Source: an uncultured Alphaproteobacteria bacterium (GTDB taxonomy: Bacteria; Pseudomonadota; Alphaproteobacteria; RF32; CAG-239). Taken from it: 64,000 bases of DNA. The stretch lies in the NCBI GenBank assembly GCA_944390275.1, contig CALXPL010000003.1, positions 82,373 through 146,372 on the forward strand, written 5' to 3'. This document shows, piece by piece, positions 1 through 8,260 of this stretch. Numbering within the stretch: position 1 is the stretch's first letter; each line of letters starts with the position of its first letter. A model generated the notes under the pieces. The model was not told the DNA's origin and searched no databases. It saw only the letters and a list, made by a program, of their open reading frames with translations. Position numbers and translations under genes: made by a program.

Positions 1-120
1 TATAATCAAACCGTTACCGAGTAATCGGTACGGCCATTCGTTTACCAAACTTATTTTGTTGTCCGGTATTGTGGTGGGAATCTTTAATTCTGGTATCGGG
101 GAATTTTTATTCGTCGGCAT
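1..120 (-). CDS. 5' end of an unidentified gene following murB (partial)
   Basis: On the minus strand an ATG lies inside the last codons of murB (14 bp overlap) and its frame stays open for 40 codons to the window edge. The translation begins MPTNKNSPIPELKIPTTIPD and continues to LVNEWPYRLLGNGLII. Overlapping starts of this kind also join ftsW-murG and uppS-cdsA here, which supports a real gene. Position after murB would fit ftsQ or ddl in a usual division/cell-wall cluster, but the residues do not show the ATP-grasp start of Ddl. FtsQ, with a short cytoplasmic N-terminus before a membrane helix, is possible but unproven. Confidence 0.45.
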   Translation of the reverse strand, partial: MPTNKNSPIPELKIPTTIPDNKISLVNEWPYRLLGNGLII

Positions 121-1042
121 CTCTTTTGTTTATTCCTATTCGTTTTATTTCCCATTCCAGTGTGATTGCGGTTGCTTCTTTTACTCTTGCTCTGATGCTT
201 TCTCCTAAATCTTCAATATCTTGCGCGCTTGCTGTTCCTGTATTTATTAAAAAATTGCAATGTTTATCTGAAACTTCTGCTCCGCCTACTTTTAATTTGT
301 CGCAGCCGCTTTTCTTTATGAGTTCCCATGCCTTTAATCCTTCGGGATTCTTAAATGTTGAACCTGCCGTGCGGACATTATGCGGTTGGCTCTTTTGTCT
401 TTTGTTTTTTTGTTCGTTGATGATTGATAAAATGTGTTCGGGGCTATCCGGATAGACTTTGAAGGTTATTGCCGTAATTATCCAATCTTCGGGAAAATAA
501 CTGTTGCGATAACTTAACATTAAATCTTCAACCGGAACTTCTTTTATCTCCCCTTCATCATTGATTATTTCTGCTTTTATAATGACATCTTTTACTTCTT
601 TTCCGTAACAACCGGCATTCGTTCTTACGGAGCCTCCTATCGAACCGGGAATCGATGATAAGAATTCTAATCCTCCTATTTTATTATTTATCATTATTTT
701 TTGCAAATCTATGTTTTTCATCCCTCCGCCGCAAGTAATGCTGTTTCCTTCAATCTTGTATTGTTTGAATTGTGGCGAATCTAATTTTATGACAATTCCC
801 GGTATGCCTCCGTCTCGGACTAAGAGATTTGAACCTCCTCCTATAACGTAGAGAGGTAAATTTTGCGGTCGTTTGCGTATGAAATTACTTAAATCTTCTT
901 TATCTTCCGGTATAAACATGACTTCTGCAGGACCCCCAACACCGAACCATGTGTGCTTTTTCATCGGTTCATTCTTTTTATATTTGCCGCGAACTTCCGG
1001 AAGTAAATCTATGATATTGTGTTTGAATATTTGATCGAACAT
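107..1042 (-). CDS. murB: UDP-N-acetylenolpyruvoylglucosamine reductase MurB
   Basis: Cytoplasmic FAD enzyme that reduces UDP-GlcNAc-enolpyruvate to UDP-MurNAc, the second committed step of peptidoglycan precursor synthesis. The 311-residue protein has the FAD-binding GGGSNLLVRD (68-77), IPGSIGGSV (131-139), the TNAGCYG stretch, the catalytic-serine motif AGSTFKNP (Ser228) and the closing LEWEIKRIG with the conserved Glu near 296-298. The length fits the shorter MurB type. It is the last complete gene of a minus-strand run mraY-ftsW-murG-murB, 9 bp after murG. murC, which often sits between murG and murB, is absent here. Confidence 0.95.
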   Translation of the reverse strand: MFDQIFKHNIIDLLPEVRGKYKKNEPMKKHTWFGVGGPAEVMFIPEDKEDLSNFIRKRPQNLPLYVIGGGSNLLVRDGGIPGIVIKLDSPQFKQYKIEGNSITCGGGMKNIDLQKIMINNKIGGLEFLSSIPGSIGGSVRTNAGCYGKEVKDVIIKAEIINDEGEIKEVPVEDLMLSYRNSYFPEDWIITAITFKVYPDSPEHILSIINEQKNKRQKSQPHNVRTAGSTFKNPEGLKAWELIKKSGCDKLKVGGAEVSDKHCNFLINTGTASAQDIEDLGESIRARVKEATAITLEWEIKRIGINKRDADE

Positions 1043-1051
1043 TTCTTGTCC

Positions 1052-2173
1052 TTATTTTTTGTTGATGATGTTTTGTTCTATTGCATTTGCCAATAATTCT
1101 GCAGCATTGGTTATGCCTTGGCTACGTGTGCTTTCTGCCATCTTTTCTAATCGTTCCGGATGATTCAATATTTCTTCCAATATGTTGGAGAGATTATCTG
1201 CCGTGAAATCTGTTTGTTCCATGACTATGCTTCCGCCGCTTTGTTTTAAAAATTGTGCATTCCCGCTTTGATGGTTATCTGCTGCTGTTGGTAAGGGAAT
1301 GAGAATCGATGGAATCCCCACGACACTTATTTCACTTATGCTTGAGGCTCCTGCTCGTGAAATAATTAAATGTGATTGTTGATATAATTCAGGCATGTTA
1401 TTGAAAAACGGCGATACTATTACTTTGGCCGGGCTGTTCTTGTATATTGCTTTTAAGTCGTCTTCGTCTTCCTTGCGGCATTGCTGGTAAATGGTTAACT
1501 GTTTTTGAATTTTTTTATCCAGTTTTTGAATTGCCGTTGGTAGAATGTAACTGAATATTTTTGCACCCTGACTCCCGCCTAATATCAATATTTGAAATTT
1601 TCCTTCGTTTATACTCGGACGCGGCTGATTTCTTATTTCTACTATGCTCTTTCTGACTGGCATGCCTGTTAATAGGGTTTTGGCCGTGTCTGGCGTATGT
1701 TTTACTTTGGGAAAACTTTGCGCAACTAAACTCGCGTATTTGCTTAAAAATCTATTGGTTCGACTCATTACCGAGTTTTGTTCATGGATTACTAAATCTG
1801 TTCCTAAAAGTATTGATGCCATGGCGCACGGAAATGAAGCATATCCTCCAAAGCCAACGACACATATCGGTTTTTTGCGATATAATAATAAGCAGGATTG
1901 AAGTATTCCTAAACATGTCTTTCCTAAATTCATTATTTTGGTTAAACCATCTTTGCCTACTAAGCCTCCGGCTAGTACTGCGTGATTAGGAATGTTGCCC
2001 AACTGACCTTTGTAATTGTTTTTTCCTCGGCTATCTGTTACAAGTTCTACTCTATAGCCGCGTTTGCTTAATTCTTCTGCTAATGCGTCTGCCGGATAGA
2101 CATGTCCTCCTGTACCACCTGCCGTCAAAATGATTAAGGGTTTGCTCTTTTCAATTTCTTTATTCTGTTTCAT
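1052..2173 (-). CDS. murG: UDP-N-acetylglucosamine transferase MurG
   Basis: Peripheral inner-membrane glycosyltransferase that adds GlcNAc to lipid I to form lipid II. The start at 2173 is chosen because a GGAGG ribosome-binding site lies 6 nt upstream; an in-frame ATG at 2194 would place that site inside the gene. The 373-residue product has the N-terminal GGTGGH loop (19-24), HEQN (130-133), the second glycine-rich loop GGSQGA (199-204) and the donor-binding RAGASSISE (273-281), all typical of GT28 MurG. It overlaps the ftsW end by 14 bp, indicating translational coupling. Confidence 0.95.
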   Translation of the reverse strand: MKQNKEIEKSKPLIILTAGGTGGHVYPADALAEELSKRGYRVELVTDSRGKNNYKGQLGNIPNHAVLAGGLVGKDGLTKIMNLGKTCLGILQSCLLLYRKKPICVVGFGGYASFPCAMASILLGTDLVIHEQNSVMSRTNRFLSKYASLVAQSFPKVKHTPDTAKTLLTGMPVRKSIVEIRNQPRPSINEGKFQILILGGSQGAKIFSYILPTAIQKLDKKIQKQLTIYQQCRKEDEDDLKAIYKNSPAKVIVSPFFNNMPELYQQSHLIISRAGASSISEISVVGIPSILIPLPTAADNHQSGNAQFLKQSGGSIVMEQTDFTADNLSNILEEILNHPERLEKMAESTRSQGITNAAELLANAIEQNIINKK

Positions 2174-3293
2174 CTTTATCCTCCGCATTAACATTTTTTC
2201 TGGTGATTGCTAACAACATGCCTATACCAATCGCACTTGCCAATAATGAGGAACCTCCGTATGAGATAAAGGGCAAGGTCATGCCTTTTGTCGGCATTAA
2301 GTGCATCGTGGATGCCATGTTGATGATGGCTTGAAGTCCAAATGATGCTGATAAGGCCGATGCTGATAAGATAATAAACAAGTTATTATCTTTCATGGAT
2401 ATTATCATCGCTCGTATGACAATGGCTGCATATATGCAAATGATAATTAAACACAAAAATAATCCGAATTCTTCTCCGGCTACGGCAAATATAAAATCTG
2501 TATGCGCATCCGGTATGTTCATTTTTACAACACCTTCTCCCGGTCCGCGTCCAAAAATGCTGCCGTTTTGAAAGGCTTCTAATGATTTACGAACTTGGTA
2601 ACTTAATTCTCCTCCTGAGGCTAAAAATTGTTCAACTCGCGCGTGAACATGGCTGAAACTGAAGTATGCTATAACCAATAATATTATTCCGCCTAATGCC
2701 ATCAGACTTACCAATACAATCGATAAACCGCTTAGAAAAAATTGAAAGCCCCAAATCAGCGTTACGACTATGCTCATGCCAACATCCGGTTGTGATAACA
2801 AAAGTAATATTGTAAAGGCATATAATCCTGTGGAAAGTGTATCTCCCGGAAAATCTTGATGTCTCTTCTGTCCATCAAATAACCAAGCCGCTACGACAGC
2901 AAAAAAAGGTTTGATAAATTCTGAGGGTTGCATGGAAAATCCGAATATGCTTATCCAACGGGTCGCTCCTTTGATATTTTCACCGACAAATAGCGTTAGA
3001 ACCATAAGAAAAGTTATACTTATATAGCCTATTATAGATATTCTTCTTATCGTTTTTAAATTTTGCATCGATAATAAAACCATTAGCCCGTAGGCTATGG
3101 GAATAAAAAATAATTGTCGTTTTACAAAATGAAACGTGTCTGCTCCTATGCGATTGGCTACCGCCGGACTGGCTGAAAAATTTAAAAATACTCCGATGAG
3201 TAAAAGTATTGTTACCAGACTTAACAATACTTTATCGACTGTCCACCACCAATTGCTGATTATGCTGCGGCTGTTTCTCGAAAAATTAAACAA
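2160..3293 (-). CDS. ftsW: SEDS peptidoglycan polymerase FtsW
   Basis: Polytopic SEDS-family septal glycan polymerase working with a class B PBP in division. The 377-residue protein is almost entirely hydrophobic with about ten membrane segments. It carries the family signature near residue 335 (LMPTKGMTLPFISYGGSS) and the GRGPGEGVVKMNIPDAHTDF loop typical of FtsW/RodA. RodA is the alternative; neighbours mraY and murG favour FtsW. It starts 3 bp after mraY, where murD would often be found. Confidence 0.93.
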   Translation of the reverse strand: MFNFSRNSRSIISNWWWTVDKVLLSLVTILLLIGVFLNFSASPAVANRIGADTFHFVKRQLFFIPIAYGLMVLLSMQNLKTIRRISIIGYISITFLMVLTLFVGENIKGATRWISIFGFSMQPSEFIKPFFAVVAAWLFDGQKRHQDFPGDTLSTGLYAFTILLLLSQPDVGMSIVVTLIWGFQFFLSGLSIVLVSLMALGGIILLVIAYFSFSHVHARVEQFLASGGELSYQVRKSLEAFQNGSIFGRGPGEGVVKMNIPDAHTDFIFAVAGEEFGLFLCLIIICIYAAIVIRAMIISMKDNNLFIILSASALSASFGLQAIINMASTMHLMPTKGMTLPFISYGGSSLLASAIGIGMLLAITRKNVNAEDKDETE

Positions 3294-3296
3294 TCT

Positions 3297-4367
3297 TTAT
3301 TCTCCTATTAACGGAAGTGAACTTAATCCTATAATTCCTAATAGAAATCCAACTATCCAAAATCTTAACACAACCGTTGTTTCTTTCCATCCCAATTGTT
3401 CAAAGTGATGGTGAATCGGCGCCATTAAGAAAACTCTACGCTTTGTCCTTTTGTACCAAAATACTTGGATTATGTCGGACAAGGCTTCAATTACAAAAAT
3501 TCCTCCGATTATGGCAAGTAAGATTTCTTGTTTGCCGATAATGGCTATGGTTCCCAATAAACCGCCAAGTGCCAAAGAGCCCGTATCTCCCATGAAAATT
3601 TTTGCCGGAGGGGCATTAAACCATAAAAAGCTGATGCACCCTCCAATAACCGCCGCGCTTATGATACTGATTTCAATGCTTCCACTTATTGATGGTGTGG
3701 CAAAATTTTCGGCTAGTGTGCTGCCGCCTATATATAGAATTATCATAAAGGCTGAAAAGGCTATGACGCATAAACCTCCGGCTAATCCGTCAAGCCCATC
3801 ACTCAAATTTACCGAATTTGCTGTTCCGACCAAGACAAACATGGCAAACGGAACATAAAACCACCATAAATTTAATGCCATATTTTTGAAATAGGGTATC
3901 GTTAAAGAAAATCTTGTATCTTCTGCCGTATAATAGCTTATAATTAAAATCGCAATTAACGCACTGCTAAATTCTAATATTAATCTTACTGGTCCTGATA
4001 GGGCATTAGAGCTTTGTTTTTTTACTTTTACATAATCATCACTAAAACCTATTAAACCGTATAATAGGTAAATTCCTAAACAGCACCATACAAACGGATT
4101 GCTTAATTCGCTCCACAGGAGTATTGAAGTAAGACTGCTGCCGATGATTATAAGTCCTCCCATGGTGGGGGTGCCTTTCTTACTTTCTATGTGGCTTTGT
4201 GGACCATCGGCTCTTATCGGTTGTCCTTTTCCTTGATGCCGTTTTAAAAATTCTATTGTTTTGTTTCCAAATGCTAATCCTAAGATTAATGCCGTGAAAA
4301 AGGCTATAAAGCTCCGAATTAATGCACTATCGGTTTCACTTAACGAATTAAAAAGTGATGCTAACAT
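3297..4367 (-). CDS. mraY: Phospho-MurNAc-pentapeptide translocase MraY
   Basis: Integral membrane enzyme that transfers phospho-MurNAc-pentapeptide from UDP to undecaprenyl phosphate, forming lipid I. The 356-residue polytopic protein has KKGTPTMGG (63-71), the DD pair in GFSDDYVKV (Asp110/111), NSVNLSDGLDGLAGG (Asp190) and FMGDTGSLALGG (Asp261), together with APIHHHFE near the C-terminus. Those acidic and His motifs are diagnostic. An AAGGAAAA site precedes the ATG. It is the first gene of the minus-strand cell-wall run, divergent from the unknown gene at 4531. Confidence 0.96.
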   Translation of the reverse strand: MLASLFNSLSETDSALIRSFIAFFTALILGLAFGNKTIEFLKRHQGKGQPIRADGPQSHIESKKGTPTMGGLIIIGSSLTSILLWSELSNPFVWCCLGIYLLYGLIGFSDDYVKVKKQSSNALSGPVRLILEFSSALIAILIISYYTAEDTRFSLTIPYFKNMALNLWWFYVPFAMFVLVGTANSVNLSDGLDGLAGGLCVIAFSAFMIILYIGGSTLAENFATPSISGSIEISIISAAVIGGCISFLWFNAPPAKIFMGDTGSLALGGLLGTIAIIGKQEILLAIIGGIFVIEALSDIIQVFWYKRTKRRVFLMAPIHHHFEQLGWKETTVVLRFWIVGFLLGIIGLSSLPLIGE

Positions 4368-4469
4368 GGATTTTCCTTATTTTTGCTATTTCTTTTTGTT
4401 TCAGAATAACTTGAATATCTAAAATAATGATTAAAATATTTTATTTGTTTTTATTCTTATTTTCTTTTC

Positions 4470-4497
4470 TTGACAAAAATTTTTTGTGTCCTATTAT
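4470..4497 (+). promoter_or_regulatory. sigma70-type promoter for the 4531 gene
   Basis: TTGACA (4470-4475), a 16-bp spacer and TATTAT (4492-4497). Downstream, TTATTATTG begins 17 nt past the -10 box, resembling the TTATTATTAAT leader of the lipoprotein genes. No Shine-Dalgarno is visible before the ATG at 4531. Confidence 0.7.
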
Positions 4498-4530
4498 CTT
4501 CCACAATGTTGAATTATTATTGTTATTGTT

Positions 4531-4821
4531 ATGTTTCAGATTAAATCTTGTAAAAATCCAGAACTTCTTGTTCCTCATTTGTTAAAAGTGTGTCGTGAAG
4601 TTTATGGGGTGAGAGTAAATGTTACTCATATTTCCCCGATTGAAGTCGTCTTTGTTCTTAAACACCGTACCGTACTTTTTGCCGCTAATCGCAAATATTA
4701 TGGTATTGCCGTGTCTGTCTCTGATGTTTGTTCTGAGGAACAAGTGGCCGTTTATGAATATTCCGGTAATATCGGTTTGTTCAAAAAAAGTGATTTTGCT
4801 TTGTTTAAATCTAAAAATTAA
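4531..4821 (+). CDS. hypothetical protein (96 aa)
   Basis: I do not recognise this 96-residue protein. It is soluble by composition, with no signal peptide or membrane segment, and its C-terminus is basic. It has a strong TTGACA-16-TATTAT promoter upstream and is followed after only 5 bp by a second unknown gene, so the two are probably co-transcribed. The codon content looks like that of the neighbouring genes. The leader lacks a Shine-Dalgarno sequence and has an ATTATTATTG stretch like that of the lipoprotein family further along, hinting at common regulation rather than function. Confidence 0.7.
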   Translation: MFQIKSCKNPELLVPHLLKVCREVYGVRVNVTHISPIEVVFVLKHRTVLFAANRKYYGIAVSVSDVCSEEQVAVYEYSGNIGLFKKSDFALFKSKN

Positions 4822-4826
4822 TTTTT

Positions 4827-5387
4827 ATGCGAAAATTATTATCTATTGTTCAAGAAAATCTTCAGTATTTGAATGAACCTTTAATTCAAGAGTTGAAAAA
4901 TGTTTTGCCTGGTATTCCTGCGCAAAATTCTTTTCATGATGATTTATTTGCTCTCTATGAAGATGATACAAAACGTTATTTTTTAGGTGATGATAATCCT
5001 TTGGCTTTGCCTATGGGGTTTGTTCCGTTGGAAGAATTTGCTGAGAATAATGGTTTCTTTATGTTCTATATTCCTTTTCTTCCTTATGCTCTTGTTCCTA
5101 ATGAATTACATGAATATCCTTTAGTGCAAGTAACTTCAGAGGATATTGCCAAAATTAATCGTCAAATGCCTCTTGATGAAATGATGTATTTACCGGCAAA
5201 AATGTTTTTTGAAAAACATGATTTTTATCTTTTGGTTGATAAGGAACGTCCTTTGATTTGTAATGCTGAGTTGATTCCAAAATCTCAACGTGCCGGTGAT
5301 TTTACCGTACGTTTTAAAAAAGATGAAGATACTTATAAAATTCAGTATCGTAAGTCTTCTCTTTGCGGTTTGAGTCTTCAATTCTGA
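4827..5387 (+). CDS. hypothetical protein (186 aa)
   Basis: Unrecognised 186-residue soluble protein with no signal peptide or membrane helix. It is acidic in the N-terminal half and has a proline- and aromatic-rich middle (FMFYIPFLPYALVP). It lies 5 bp after the 96-aa gene and ends just before a hairpin terminator, so the pair forms a two-gene unit. The frame is intact and the amino-acid composition ordinary, supporting a real gene. Confidence 0.7.
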   Translation: MRKLLSIVQENLQYLNEPLIQELKNVLPGIPAQNSFHDDLFALYEDDTKRYFLGDDNPLALPMGFVPLEEFAENNGFFMFYIPFLPYALVPNELHEYPLVQVTSEDIAKINRQMPLDEMMYLPAKMFFEKHDFYLLVDKERPLICNAELIPKSQRAGDFTVRFKKDEDTYKIQYRKSSLCGLSLQF

Positions 5388-5393
5388 ATGTTT

Positions 5394-5420
5394 AAGGCAG
5401 TATCTTTTTACTGCCTTTTT
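5394..5420 (+). terminator. Rho-independent terminator after the two-gene unit
   Basis: Nine-bp stem AAGGCAGTA / TACTGCCTT with a short T loop, followed by a T run. Confidence 0.8.
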
Positions 5421-5545
5421 TGTTTATCTACATTTCTTTTCTTTTGCGATTTTTAGTATTGATTTTTTATAAAAAAATACATTATGATAGTAACAGACTA
5501 AGAGCTTCTGGTATGTGTGTTATTTTTTTTGTGAAAGGTTTTTTT

Positions 5546-5752
5546 ATGAAATCCGGTCATGTTAAGTGGTTTAGTCTGCGTAAAGGATATGGTTTTATTG
5601 TTTCTGATGATGATAATCATGATGTGTTTGTTCATATTTCCGAATTACGAAAGTCAAAAATTCCTTTTTTAATTCCTGAAAAACAAGTTTTTTTTGAAGA
5701 AACAATGCATGATGGAAAAATTGTGGCTACAAATTTAAGTCTTGCTTCTTAA
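5546..5752 (+). CDS. Cold-shock domain protein
   Basis: Small single-stranded nucleic-acid-binding protein of 68 residues, probably an RNA chaperone. It has the CSD order: GHVKWFSLRKGYGFI, covering the start strand and RNP1 (KGYGFI), then DVFVHIS (RNP2), and a C-terminal strand IVATNLS. The ATG at 5546 is chosen because the in-frame extension upstream (from 5420) would be a hydrophobic stretch foreign to the family and would start in the preceding terminator. The long AT-rich leader is reminiscent of cspA-type 5' UTRs. The sequence differs from typical CspA in the second half (EKQVFFEETMHDGK). Confidence 0.88.
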   Translation: MKSGHVKWFSLRKGYGFIVSDDDNHDVFVHISELRKSKIPFLIPEKQVFFEETMHDGKIVATNLSLAS

Positions 5753-5767
5753 TCCATTTCGAAAAAA

Positions 5768-5800
5768 ATAACTCCCGATTTTTTTATTCGGGAGTTATTT
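5768..5800. terminator. Bidirectional terminator between the cold-shock gene and topA
   Basis: Eleven-bp perfect stem ATAACTCCCGA / TCGGGAGTTAT with T runs on one side and A runs on the other, between convergent genes. Confidence 0.85.
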
Positions 5801-8254
5801 TTATTTTTTGGCTTCGATTATTTTTAATGCCGTGTCTAATGTGATTTCTTGTCCCTTGTAGTCTTTGGGAATGGCATAATTATTTTTACCCCATTTTATA
5901 TAGGGACCATAGCGGCCATTGTTTAAGGTTATCTCGGCTTTGTCCTGCGGATGTGTTCCTAAAACTGTTCCTTGCGGACGTTCTACCGCTCCCGACAATA
6001 TTGCTTTGGCTCTTTCTAAGGTGATATTAAATATGTTATCCGCTCCCGTTAAGGATTTTGATTTGTTGCCTTGTTTAACGTAAGGGCCAAATTTACCGCT
6101 GTTTACGCTTATGCCTTCTCCTAAATCAAAAGGCAAACTTAGGAGCCTTTGCGCTTGTTCAAAGGTGATTTCTTCGGCACTAATGTTTTTGGGAAGTGAT
6201 GCACGTTTCGGCTTTTCCGTTGTGGCTGTGGCATCTTCACCCAATTGAACATAAAAACCGTAAGGACCTTTTTTAAGATATACTTTTAGGCCATTCATTT
6301 CTCCCAAAATTTTATCTTCCGGAGCCGGTTGACGCGGTGTGTCTTTTTCTTCTTCATCTTTTACATCCGTCAGCGGTTTGGTATATTTGCAATCCGGATA
6401 ATTGGAACAACCGATGAAAGCTCCGAATTTGCCGAATTTGACACTTAATTTTCCTTTGCCGCAGTCCGGGCATATTCTTGGATCAGAGCCGTCTTCACGA
6501 GGAGGAAATAAGTGGTAGGAAAGGGCTTCATCAATACGGTCAATAACTTCCGTGATTTGAAGCGGTTTTACCGCATCAACATTCTTTATAAACTTATTCC
6601 AAAATCCCGTTAATAGCTTTTTCCATTCCATTTCTCCGGCCGAAATGTCATCTAAAAATTCTTCCATTTGTGCCGTAAAGTCGTACTCAACATATTTTTT
6701 GAAAAAGTTTTCTAAAAATACCGTAACTATTCTTCCGCGGTCTTCCGGTATAAATCTTAATTTTTCAACACGGACATATTTTCTTTCTTGTAAAACGGAA
6801 ATTATCGTCGCGTAAGTCGATGGACGGCCAATCCCCAGCTCTTCTAACTTCTTTACCAAGCTCGCTTCCGTAAAACGGGGAGGAGGGGTGGTAAAATGTT
6901 GATCTGTTCTTATTTCGCCTTTGGTTACTTTTTCTCCGTTTTCAACGTTTGGTAATATTCTGTTTTCTTCATCGTCATCCGAATCGTCTTTACTCTCTTG
7001 GTAAAGTTTTAAAAAGCCGTCAAAGGCAATTACTTGACCGTTGGCGCGAAGCAAAATTTGTGTGTCTTGGGAGAGAAAATCTATGGCGACTTTATCCATA
7101 ACTGCCGGATTCATCTGACAGGCTATGGTTCTCTTCCAGATTAATTCATACAGTTTATGAGCATCCGAATCTAATTTTGCTTCTAACTTCTTCGGAGTGT
7201 TCATGACATCAGAAGGACGGATTGCTTCGTGCGCTTCTTGAGCGTTTTTGCTCTTTGTCTTATATTCTTTTGCTTGTTTGGGAAGGTAATCTTCTCCGAA
7301 ATATTTGACTATGGCTTCTCGGCAGGCACTAATCGCTTCTTGTGATAAGTTAACCGCATCCGTACGCATATATGTAATTAAACCTTCTTCATACAGCTTT
7401 TGGGCGATTTGCATCGTTTTTTTGGCGGAATATCTTAATTTGCGCGCGGCTTCTTGTTGTAAGGTTGACGTTGTGAAAGGCGGAGCCGGATAGCGGTTGG
7501 CTTTCTTTCTTTCAACATTGGATACCGCAAATTCCTGTGCTTCAATCTTGGTTTTGGCTTCTTCGGCACTGATTTGTTGTTTTATATCAAATTTTTCAAG
7601 TTTCTTGCCATCCAACTGAATGAGGTGCGTGGTGATTAGGGCTTGTTTCGCCGTTAATACATCAACATCAATCGTCCAATATTCTTCCGGTTTGAATTTT
7701 TCAATTTCCGTTTCTCGGTCGCAGATTAAGCGTAAAGCAACCGATTGAACTCTGCCGGCTGATTTTGAACCGGGGAGTTTGCGCCATAATACCGGTGATA
7801 AGGTAAAACCAACGAGATAATCCAATGCGCGCCTTGCCATGTAGGCCGATACCAAATTATCATCAATTTGTCGGGGGTTTTGGATGGCTTCCGTTACGGC
7901 ATGTTTGGTAATTTCGTGAAAAACAACGCGTTCTATTTTTTTGCCTTTTATGGCTTTTTTGGCATTTAACTCTTCTAATATATGCCAAGCGATGGCTTCT
8001 CCTTCTCTATCCGGGTCGGATGCCAGAATTATTGTATCGCAGTTCTTAACTTCTTTGATAATGTCGCTTAAGCGTTTCTTGCCTCCGGGGCTTAATTCCC
8101 AGGTCATTGCAAAATCTTCATCCGGATTGACGGAACCGTCTTTGCTCGGCAAATCGCGAATATGACCAAAACTGGCCAATACTTTATAATCACTGCCCAA
8201 ATATTTGTTAATGGTTTTCGCTTTTGCCGGAGATTCCACAATAACTAATTTCAT
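5801..8254 (-). CDS. topA: DNA topoisomerase I
   Basis: Type IA topoisomerase that relaxes negative supercoils. The 817-residue protein begins with the TOPRIM strand KLVIVESPAKAKTI (Glu7), carries the metal-binding ASDPDREGEA (78-87), PGSKSAGRVQSVALRL (161-176), and the catalytic tyrosine in EGLITYMRTD (Tyr295). The C-terminus holds a four-Cys zinc ribbon (CPDCGKG...CSNYPDC, about 574-604) and then three Topo_C repeats with GxFGPYVK/GRYGPYIKWG motifs. It is the last gene of a minus-strand unit plsY-dprA-topA, 6 bp after dprA, an order common in proteobacteria. Confidence 0.97.
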   Translation of the reverse strand: MKLVIVESPAKAKTINKYLGSDYKVLASFGHIRDLPSKDGSVNPDEDFAMTWELSPGGKKRLSDIIKEVKNCDTIILASDPDREGEAIAWHILEELNAKKAIKGKKIERVVFHEITKHAVTEAIQNPRQIDDNLVSAYMARRALDYLVGFTLSPVLWRKLPGSKSAGRVQSVALRLICDRETEIEKFKPEEYWTIDVDVLTAKQALITTHLIQLDGKKLEKFDIKQQISAEEAKTKIEAQEFAVSNVERKKANRYPAPPFTTSTLQQEAARKLRYSAKKTMQIAQKLYEEGLITYMRTDAVNLSQEAISACREAIVKYFGEDYLPKQAKEYKTKSKNAQEAHEAIRPSDVMNTPKKLEAKLDSDAHKLYELIWKRTIACQMNPAVMDKVAIDFLSQDTQILLRANGQVIAFDGFLKLYQESKDDSDDDEENRILPNVENGEKVTKGEIRTDQHFTTPPPRFTEASLVKKLEELGIGRPSTYATIISVLQERKYVRVEKLRFIPEDRGRIVTVFLENFFKKYVEYDFTAQMEEFLDDISAGEMEWKKLLTGFWNKFIKNVDAVKPLQITEVIDRIDEALSYHLFPPREDGSDPRICPDCGKGKLSVKFGKFGAFIGCSNYPDCKYTKPLTDVKDEEEKDTPRQPAPEDKILGEMNGLKVYLKKGPYGFYVQLGEDATATTEKPKRASLPKNISAEEITFEQAQRLLSLPFDLGEGISVNSGKFGPYVKQGNKSKSLTGADNIFNITLERAKAILSGAVERPQGTVLGTHPQDKAEITLNNGRYGPYIKWGKNNYAIPKDYKGQEITLDTALKIIEAKK

Positions 8255-8260
8255 CTGCGC

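Noticed and set aside
69-455. Plus-strand 128-aa frame antisense to murB
   Set aside because: Lies fully inside murB on the opposite strand, has no ribosome-binding site or family pattern; an antisense shadow.
4619-4876. 85-aa frame bridging the two unknown genes at 4531 and 4827
   Set aside because: Overlaps both in another frame and has no ribosome-binding site; the two-gene reading has better spacing.
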